From: Microbacterium sp. LWO14-1.2
GTDB lineage: Bacteria > Actinomycetota > Actinomycetes > Actinomycetales > Microbacteriaceae
Reading direction: 5' to 3'
DNA length: 64,000 bases
Assembly (NCBI RefSeq): GCF_038397715.1
Contig: NZ_CP151633.1
Coordinates: forward strand, 2,294,001 to 2,358,000
Position 1 is the stretch's first letter, and every line of letters begins with the position of its first letter. The position numbers and the translations under genes were made by a program. Below the pieces are notes generated by a model. That model worked only from the letters and a program-made list of their open reading frames with translations. It was not told where the DNA came from and searched no databases. This document shows positions 58,495 to 64,000 of this stretch, in pieces.

Positions 58495-59446
58495 CGCCCT
58501 CACGATCCCGGCGCTCGGCTACGGGGCGGCCAACGTCGGCAACCTGTTCCGCGAGCTCAGCGACGATGAGGCCCTGGCCGTGCTCAACGGGGCATGGGAC
58601 AGCGGCATTCGCTACTTCGACACCGCGCCCCACTACGGGCTCGGCCTGTCGGAGCGGCGCCTCGGCGCCTTCCTGCAGACCAAGCCGCGCGACGAGTACG
58701 TGCTGTCGACCAAGGTCGGGCGCCTGCTGCGACCCAATCCCGACCACGACGGCGGACTCGACACCGCCAACGACTTCCACGTGCCGGACGACCTGCAGCG
58801 GGTGTGGGACTTCTCGGCCGACGGCATCCGCGCCAGTCTCGACGAGTCGCGCGAACGGCTCGGCATCGAGCGCATCGACCTCGTGTACCTGCACGACCCG
58901 GAGCGGCACGACCTCGACCTCGCGGTCGCCGAGGCCCTCCCCGCGCTGGAGCAGATCCGGGCAGACGGAGAGGTGGCGGCGATCGGGATCGGCTCGATGG
59001 TGTCGGATGCCCTCGCCACGGCGGTCCGCGCGGCCGACCTCGACCTCGTGATGGTCGCCGGCCGCTACACGCTGCTCGAGCAGCCGGCCGCGGCGGAGGT
59101 GCTTCCGGCGTGCCGGGAGCGCGGAACCGGCATCGTCGCGGCATCCGTCTTCAACTCCGGCCTGCTCGCGTCCAGCGAGCCGCGTCGCGACGGCAGGTAC
59201 GAGTACGGCGAGCTGCCGGACGAGCTCTGGGACCGCGTGGTGCGCATCGCCCGGATCTGCACGGCCCACGATGTGCCGCTGCCCGCTGCGGCCGTGCAGT
59301 TCCCGCTGCGGTCCGACCTCGTGCGGTCGGTCGTCGTGGGAGGCAGCCGGCCGGCGCAGCTGCGGCAGAACGCCCAGTTCGCGGCCGTCGACATCCCCGA
59401 GGCGCTGTGGGAGGAACTGGCGGACGAGGGGCTGATCCCCGGCTGA
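58481..59446 (+). CDS. Aldo/keto reductase, L-fucose dehydrogenase-type
   Basis: 321-residue NAD(P) oxidoreductase barrel of the D-threo-aldose 1-dehydrogenase/pyridoxal 4-dehydrogenase branch. The tetrad is in [10 protein letters not shown] (Asp, Tyr), LSTKVGRLL (Lys) and [10 protein letters not shown] (His); [13 protein letters not shown] is the cofactor clamp. It would oxidise L-fucose at C1 to the lactone, feeding the lactonase gene. The ATG overlaps fucD by 14 bp, so both are made from the fucD promoter. D-arabinose or L-galactose are related substrates. Confidence 0.88.
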   Translation: MSPSDALTIPALGYGAANVGNLFRELSDDEALAVLNGAWDSGIRYFDTAPHYGLGLSERRLGAFLQTKPRDEYVLSTKVGRLLRPNPDHDGGLDTANDFHVPDDLQRVWDFSADGIRASLDESRERLGIERIDLVYLHDPERHDLDLAVAEALPALEQIRADGEVAAIGIGSMVSDALATAVRAADLDLVMVAGRYTLLEQPAAAEVLPACRERGTGIVAASVFNSGLLASSEPRRDGRYEYGELPDELWDRVVRIARICTAHDVPLPAAAVQFPLRSDLVRSVVVGGSRPAQLRQNAQFAAVDIPEALWEELADEGLIPG

Positions 59447-59453
59447 TCCCGCG

Positions 59454-59466
59454 GCGGGGTCCCCGC
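59454..59466. terminator. Short hairpin between convergent genes
   Basis: GCGGGG-t-CCCCGC (effective stem 5-6 bp) between the reductase gene and the ABC operon, which converge 27 bp apart. No T-run. Confidence 0.35.
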
Positions 59467-59473
59467 TGGCCTG

Positions 59474-60478
59474 TCAGGCCACGGCGGTGCCCCGACGGCG
59501 GTCGACGGTGGCTGCGATCGCGAGGATGACGATCACGCCGTAGAGGATCGGCTGGTACGCGGAGTCGATGCCGACGAGGTCGAGGCCGACGCGCAGCAGT
59601 GCGATCACCAGGGCGCCCATGACCATGCGGCCGACGCCGCCGACTCCGCCGGAGATCGAGCAGCCGCCCACGATGACCGCGGCGATGCTCGGCAGCAGCA
59701 GGGAGTCCGACGTGGTCGCCCCCGCGGACTGCAGCTGGGCGACCTGCAGCATCGCGGCGAGACCGGAGAGGGCCCCAGAGACGGCGAACACGATCACGAC
59801 GATCCGGGTGGTCGGGATGCCGCTGAACGCCGCGGCGCGCTCGTTCAGGCCTATCGCGCGCACGCGCCGGCCGAACGAGGTGAAGGTCATGAAGGCCATC
59901 AGGATCCCCGCGACCGCGAGGACGAAGAGGAAGCTGATCGGCACCCCGAAGAGCCTCAGCGACAGCCACTCCACGTTCTCGTAGCCCGACTGCACGAAGA
60001 CGGAGTCCGCGCCGCTGATCCACAGCGACAGCCCCGTGAAGATGCCGAGGAAGCCGAGGGTCACGATGAACGACGGCACCTGGGTGAACACGTGCAGGAC
60101 GCCGACGATCACGCCGCAGGCCGCGGCGGCGACGAGCACCGCCGGCACGGCCATACCGCCGAGCAGGGGGAGCGCTTTGGCGAGCGCGACACCGGCGAGA
60201 CTCGCGAGCGCGGCGTGCGCGAGCGTGATGCGCCCGGTCAGCACGACGAGACCCTGCGCCAGGGCGAGCATGATCAGCGGTGCCGACTGCTCGAGCAGCG
60301 ACATCAGGCTCGGGATGCGGAAGAACGACGTGTCGTAGACCCCGACGACGATCGCCAGCAGCACGAAGAGCACGGCGGGCGCGTAACCCGACTCGTGCAG
60401 CCGCCGCCACCGGGAGCGGCGGGGGGCTGCCGTCTCGATCGACGGGACCTTCTCGGACGCGGGTGCGGTCGCACTCAT
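59474..60478 (-). CDS. Ribose-type ABC transporter permease
   Basis: 334 residues, eight to ten membrane segments, RbsC/BPD_transp_2 family. GLVVLTGRITLAHAALASLAGV is the first EAA-like helix pair, followed by GLNERAAAFSGIPTTRIVVIVFAVSGALSGLAAM, the cytoplasmic coupling loop. Note the VLTGRITLAHA where most relatives have GGIDLSVGA; it is the more diverged of the two permeases. Two bases after the ATPase gene. Last gene of the operon. Confidence 0.92.
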   Translation of the reverse strand: MSATAPASEKVPSIETAAPRRSRWRRLHESGYAPAVLFVLLAIVVGVYDTSFFRIPSLMSLLEQSAPLIMLALAQGLVVLTGRITLAHAALASLAGVALAKALPLLGGMAVPAVLVAAAACGVIVGVLHVFTQVPSFIVTLGFLGIFTGLSLWISGADSVFVQSGYENVEWLSLRLFGVPISFLFVLAVAGILMAFMTFTSFGRRVRAIGLNERAAAFSGIPTTRIVVIVFAVSGALSGLAAMLQVAQLQSAGATTSDSLLLPSIAAVIVGGCSISGGVGGVGRMVMGALVIALLRVGLDLVGIDSAYQPILYGVIVILAIAATVDRRRGTAVA

Positions 60479-60480
60479 CG

Positions 60481-61998
60481 TCACACCATCCTTTCGAGGA
60501 CGTCGGCACGCTCGGGGCGGGCGCCGGGTGCGGAGCGGAACTCCCCGGTGATCCGGCCGTCGCGCATGGTGAGGATGCGGTGGCTCATCGCTATGCCCTC
60601 CTCGAGGCTGTCCGCGATGAGCAGGACCGAGAGCCCCCGCGCCGCGAGCTCTCGGATGAGCCGGTACACGTCGGCCTTGGCGCCGACGTCGAGGCCGCGG
60701 GTCGGAGTGTCGAGGATCAGCAGACGCAGATCCGGGTCGATCAGCCACTTCGCCAGCACGACTTTCTGCTGGTTCCCGCCGGAGAGATTGCGCATCGGGG
60801 TGTCCCGCGCGGGCGTCTTGACGCGCAGGGTCTCGATCCAGCCGTCCACCGCCGATCGTTCGCGCCTCCTGATCAGGAGCGGTCCGAGGCTGACCTGATC
60901 GGGGTGCGCCATGGTGAGGTTCTCGTCGACCCCCATGCCCAGCACCGCGCCGTCCACTTTGCGCTCGGACGGGATGTATCCGATCCCGCGTGTCACCGCA
61001 CCGGACGGTGCCCCGATGCGCAGCGGCTCGCCGTCGAGGGAGATCGAGCCGGAAGTGATCGGGATGGCGCCGAACAGGGCGCGGCCGAGGTCTTCGCGAC
61101 CGCTCTCCTGCACGCCCATCACCGCGAGCACCTCGCCGCGCGCGACCGTGAACGACACGTCGTCGAAGGATCGTGCCGACAGGCCGCGCACCTCGAGTCC
61201 CGGTGCCGACTGCGGGTCGGTCTGGGCGTCCTCGTGGTAGTAGCCCGCGCTCATGTCGTGCCCCACCATGAGGGCGAAGAGGTCGTCCATCGTGACCTCC
61301 TCGGGAGTGCACTCGCCGACGACCTCGCCGTCGCGCATGACGTACACGCGATCGCAGATCTCCAGCACCTCCTCCATCCGGTGCGACACGAACACGACGC
61401 TCGCGCGCTTGCGGAGCTCGCGCACGATGCGGAAGAGCGTCTGGATCTCCTCGTCCTCGAGCACCGACGTCGGCTCGTCGAGCAGGATGATGGGCTGGTG
61501 CCGACTGCGCTCGCCGGATGCCAGAGCCTTCGCGACCTCGACCATCTGCCGCTTCGCGAACGAGAGGTGGCTGGTGGGCGTCCTGGTCGACAGCCCGCCG
61601 CCGACCAGGTCGAGGTAGCGCTGCGCGCGTTCGTGGAACTCGCCCCAGCGGTAGAGGCCGAAGCGCACACTGGTGCCCTCGTTGCCGAGCAGCACGTTCT
61701 CGCCGACGGTGATGTTCTCGAGCAGCGACTGCTCCTGGAACACCATCGCGATGCCGTGGTCGTTGGCGTCGGTCACGCCGCGCAGCGTGACGCTGTCGCC
61801 GCGCAGCACGAGCTCGCCGCTGTCGGGCCGCTCCACTCCGGTCAGCACCTTGAGCAGCGTCGACTTGCCTGCACCGTTCTCGCCGATCAGCCCCAGGACC
61901 TCGTTGGGCCGGATCTCGAGATCGATGTCCGACAGCGCCCGCACGCCGGGGAAGCTCTTCGAGACCCCGCGAAGCTCGAGGACGGCATCCGTGCTCAT
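60481..61998 (-). CDS. Ribose-type ABC transporter ATP-binding protein (RbsA-like)
   Basis: 505 residues with two fused ATPase domains. Domain 1 is intact (GENGAGKST, Walker B ILLDEPTS, signature-like LSFAKRQMVEVAKAL). Domain 2 is the usual degenerate half: VMGVQESGREDLGR lacks the Walker A lysine, LSGGNQQKVVLAKWL is intact and Walker B ends in Thr (LLILDTPTRGLD). Powers sugar uptake with the two permeases; by context the sugar is probably L-fucose or a related deoxysugar. Overlaps the upstream permease gene by four bases. Confidence 0.93.
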   Translation of the reverse strand: MSTDAVLELRGVSKSFPGVRALSDIDLEIRPNEVLGLIGENGAGKSTLLKVLTGVERPDSGELVLRGDSVTLRGVTDANDHGIAMVFQEQSLLENITVGENVLLGNEGTSVRFGLYRWGEFHERAQRYLDLVGGGLSTRTPTSHLSFAKRQMVEVAKALASGERSRHQPIILLDEPTSVLEDEEIQTLFRIVRELRKRASVVFVSHRMEEVLEICDRVYVMRDGEVVGECTPEEVTMDDLFALMVGHDMSAGYYHEDAQTDPQSAPGLEVRGLSARSFDDVSFTVARGEVLAVMGVQESGREDLGRALFGAIPITSGSISLDGEPLRIGAPSGAVTRGIGYIPSERKVDGAVLGMGVDENLTMAHPDQVSLGPLLIRRRERSAVDGWIETLRVKTPARDTPMRNLSGGNQQKVVLAKWLIDPDLRLLILDTPTRGLDVGAKADVYRLIRELAARGLSVLLIADSLEEGIAMSHRILTMRDGRITGEFRSAPGARPERADVLERMV

Positions 61999-63032
61999 TT
62001 GATGACTCGCAATCTCTCGCGCGATCTCCACAGTGCGATCGAGGCGGCGACGATGACGACCGCGCCCTGCACGGCCTGCTGCACGTAGGAGCTGACCCCG
62101 CCGAGCACCATGGCGTTGGCGATGACGACGATCACGATCACGCCGACCACGGAGTGCAGCACGCCGCCGCGTCCGCCGGTGAGGAAGGTGCCTCCGATGA
62201 CCACGCCGGCGATGGTGGTGAAGAGGAGATCGCCACCGATGCCGACGTCGCCGACCCCGATGCGGGCGGTCGCGAGCACGGCGGCCAGGCCGGCCGTGGC
62301 GCCCGCGACGACGAACGACAGCATGCGATAGCGCGACACGGGGATGCCGGAGAGCCGCGCGATCTCCTCGCTGCCGCCGATCACGTACGCGTAGCGGCCG
62401 AAACGGGTGCGCATCTGCACGAGCAGTCCGACGATGACCGCGGCGAGCGAGATCCAGACCATTCCGGGGAGCCCGGCGAGGCTGCCGCCGAGGAGGGCCC
62501 GGAAGCCGTCGTCCTCGATACGCGGGGGCTTGCCGCCGAAGAGCAGCAGCCCGATCCCGAGGCCGATCTGCCATGTGCCGATCGTGACGATGAACGATGG
62601 CACGCGGAGTCGTGCGACGGAGACGCCGGCGACGAGCCCCAGGGCCGCGCCCACGGCGACGGCGATCGGGGCGGCCCAGAGGCCGAGGTCGAGGTCGTTG
62701 CGATCGTTGCGCAGCAGCAGTGCGGTGGTGAGCGAGACCGCCGCCATCACTCCGGCCAGCGACAGGTCGATGCCGCCCATCAGGATGACGAAGGTGAGGC
62801 CGACCGCGACGACGATCGGCACGGCGCTCTGCTCGGCGATCGCGAGCAGGTTGCCGCCGGAGAGGAACACCGGATTCACGAACGCCATGACGACGCAGAT
62901 CGCCAGGAGCACGAGGAGTGCAGGCACCGGGATCCGCTCCGAGCGGAGCAGCGGCCAGCGGCCGGCGGGGGACCGCGAGCCGCGGAGGGTGTCGTTCCCT
63001 CCGGGGCCCGCGGTACGCGTCGCGGCGCTCAC
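61995..63032 (-). CDS. Ribose-type ABC transporter permease
   Basis: 345 residues, eight to ten membrane segments, RbsC-like with the classic GLTFVILMGGIDLSLAGVMA and IGGSEEIARLSGIPVSRYRMLSFVVAGATAGLAAVL coupling loop. First permease of the operon; starts with GTG overlapping the binding-protein stop by four bases (GTGA). An N-terminal cytoplasmic stretch of about 35 residues is Arg/Gly-rich. Confidence 0.93.
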   Translation of the reverse strand: MSAATRTAGPGGNDTLRGSRSPAGRWPLLRSERIPVPALLVLLAICVVMAFVNPVFLSGGNLLAIAEQSAVPIVVAVGLTFVILMGGIDLSLAGVMAAVSLTTALLLRNDRNDLDLGLWAAPIAVAVGAALGLVAGVSVARLRVPSFIVTIGTWQIGLGIGLLLFGGKPPRIEDDGFRALLGGSLAGLPGMVWISLAAVIVGLLVQMRTRFGRYAYVIGGSEEIARLSGIPVSRYRMLSFVVAGATAGLAAVLATARIGVGDVGIGGDLLFTTIAGVVIGGTFLTGGRGGVLHSVVGVIVIVVIANAMVLGGVSSYVQQAVQGAVVIVAASIALWRSRERLRVIK

Positions 63033-64000
63033 TTGATCGGGTCTCCGACCTCGGACCAGATGTCGGAGAGGTCGAAGTCGTCGATGGCGGCCGGGTCGGG
63101 TGCGTCGCCCGCATTCTCCGCCGTGATGATCGGGACGGGCTTGAGGTAGAAGGAGCGGTGGCCTGCCGGTTCCTCCGCCGGGTCGAACTCGCCGGTGGCG
63201 GCCGCGAGCCCGATCGCGAGTCCGAAGGCGCCCTGGGCCGCAGCCCTCGACTGGGTCGTCGCGACGTAGCCGCTGCTCGGGTCCTTCACGAGATCGACCG
63301 CTTCAGCGAGGCCGTCGACGCCCGTGACCTTGATCTGACCACCCTGGCCCGCGTTCTTGATCGCCTCCAACGCGCCGAGGGCCATGGAGTCGCTCGCGGC
63401 CCACACCCCGCCGATCTCGCCGGGGTACTTCGTGAGGAAGGTCTGCGTGATGTCCTGCGCCTTGGTGCGGTCCCACTCGGCCGTCTGGTCCTCGAGCAGC
63501 GTGATGCCCGGGTACTCCTCGAGAGCCTTCTGCAGGCCTGCGAAGCGCTCCTTGGCCGGCGGGTTGTCGAGGATGCCCTGCAGGGCCACCACCGATCCTT
63601 CGCCGCCCATCGACTCGAACAGGGCCTTCGCTGTTTCGTACCCCTCCGGCACGCCGTCGATCGACATGTGCGCGACCCAGTGTGCGGAGTCGCCCGACTC
63701 GGGCGAGGTGCCGTCGGGGCGGTTCCACTGCGTCACGAGCCAGGCGCCGGACTTCTCGGCCTCCTTCACGATGGCGGGGACCAGGCTCGACTCGTTGGCG
63801 TCGATGTTGAGGACCACGCATTCCCCGCCCTTGGCGAGGATCGACTTGATCTGGCCGAGCTGCTTCGAGGAGTCGCCGTCGCTCGCGATCCACTGGTAGT
63901 TGTCCGCAAGCCCCTCGGACTCGGCGAAGGCCTTGGCGGCCGCGTCGACCGACACGTAGTACTCGTTCTCGAGCCCGCGGCCGGACTGCACGAGCGTGAC
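63029..64000 (-). CDS. Periplasmic sugar-binding protein, ribose type (5' end outside window)
   Basis: The frame is open through the end of the window (VTLVQSGRGLENEYY...), so the signal peptide and start lie beyond base 64000; 323 residues are visible. It is a Peripla_BP_4 (type I) binding protein: QWIASDGDSSKQLGQIKSILAKGGECVVLNIDANESSLVPAIVKEAEKSGAWLVTQW, GGVWAASDSMALGALEAIKN and KVTGVDGLAEAVDLVKD are the two-lobe strand and hinge segments. Together with the next three genes it forms a complete importer next to the fucose genes. Confidence 0.9.
   Translation of the reverse strand, partial: VTLVQSGRGLENEYYVSVDAAAKAFAESEGLADNYQWIASDGDSSKQLGQIKSILAKGGECVVLNIDANESSLVPAIVKEAEKSGAWLVTQWNRPDGTSPESGDSAHWVAHMSIDGVPEGYETAKALFESMGGEGSVVALQGILDNPPAKERFAGLQKALEEYPGITLLEDQTAEWDRTKAQDITQTFLTKYPGEIGGVWAASDSMALGALEAIKNAGQGGQIKVTGVDGLAEAVDLVKDPSSGYVATTQSRAAAQGAFGLAIGLAAATGEFDPAEEPAGHRSFYLKPVPIITAENAGDAPDPAAIDDFDLSDIWSEVGDPIK

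Overview
The window looks like chromosomal sequence from a high-GC actinobacterium, most likely Microbacterium or a close Microbacteriaceae relative. The evidence is the roughly 70% GC content, frequent GTG starts, many leaderless-type promoters (a TANNNT hexamer ending 6-7 nt before the start codon), a coproporphyrin-type heme gene set with HemQ, a DUF222/13E12 HNH nuclease, and orphan CUT1 permeases without their own ATPase. No rRNA, tRNA, CRISPR array, transposase or prophage was seen. The species call is an inference from these traits.

Layout. 1-6200: the end of a GNAT-like gene, glyS, a WYL regulator divergent from an epoxide hydrolase with a palindrome between them, small membrane, DUF1801 and HhH-GPD repair genes, and a heptad-repeat coiled-coil protein. 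6287-16521: tetrapyrrole block, hemA divergent from hemE-hemY, then three small envelope-type genes, then hemQ-hemC-hemD-hemB-hemL. No ferrochelatase is present here. 16539-25613: DUF222 HNH nuclease, an unknown small protein, an ABC ATPase with a very long acidic and His-rich tail, a CoA hydratase/hydrolase, and a heterodimeric ABC exporter. 25797-33072: a D,D-carboxypeptidase; a TPP riboswitch driving ykoEDC (thiamine-precursor ECF transporter); a probable yybP-ykoY (Mn) riboswitch driving terC, a 32-codon mini-ORF and a CNNM/CBS transporter.

33099-42435: an APH-type kinase, two SDRs, a TSUP permease, KDPG aldolase, a membrane protein with two L7/L12-C-like modules, rlmN, a DUF4407 protein and an aldo/keto reductase. 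42607-47936: a CUT1 sugar importer operon led by a class V aminotransferase, divergent from a FadR-family regulator with two FadR-type boxes between them. 48111-50607: an ACT-domain regulator, a Cds1-like cysteine desulfhydrase/synthase and a single-pass low-complexity protein.

50683-53665: ribokinase, ribose pyranase and a GntR/UTRA regulator, divergent from an FSA-type transaldolase. A perfect inverted repeat sits next to a near-consensus promoter. 53738-64000: a complete predicted non-phosphorylative L-fucose pathway (dehydrogenase, lactonase, fuconate dehydratase, keto-deoxy-fuconate dehydrogenase, diketo acid hydrolase) with its FadR regulator and a ribose-type ABC importer whose binding protein runs off the window. 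A palindrome inside overlapping divergent promoters probably controls the dehydratase and hydrolase operons together.

A striking sequence-level feature is the very frequent octamer GGATGCCG (complement CGGCATCC), present on both strands throughout.
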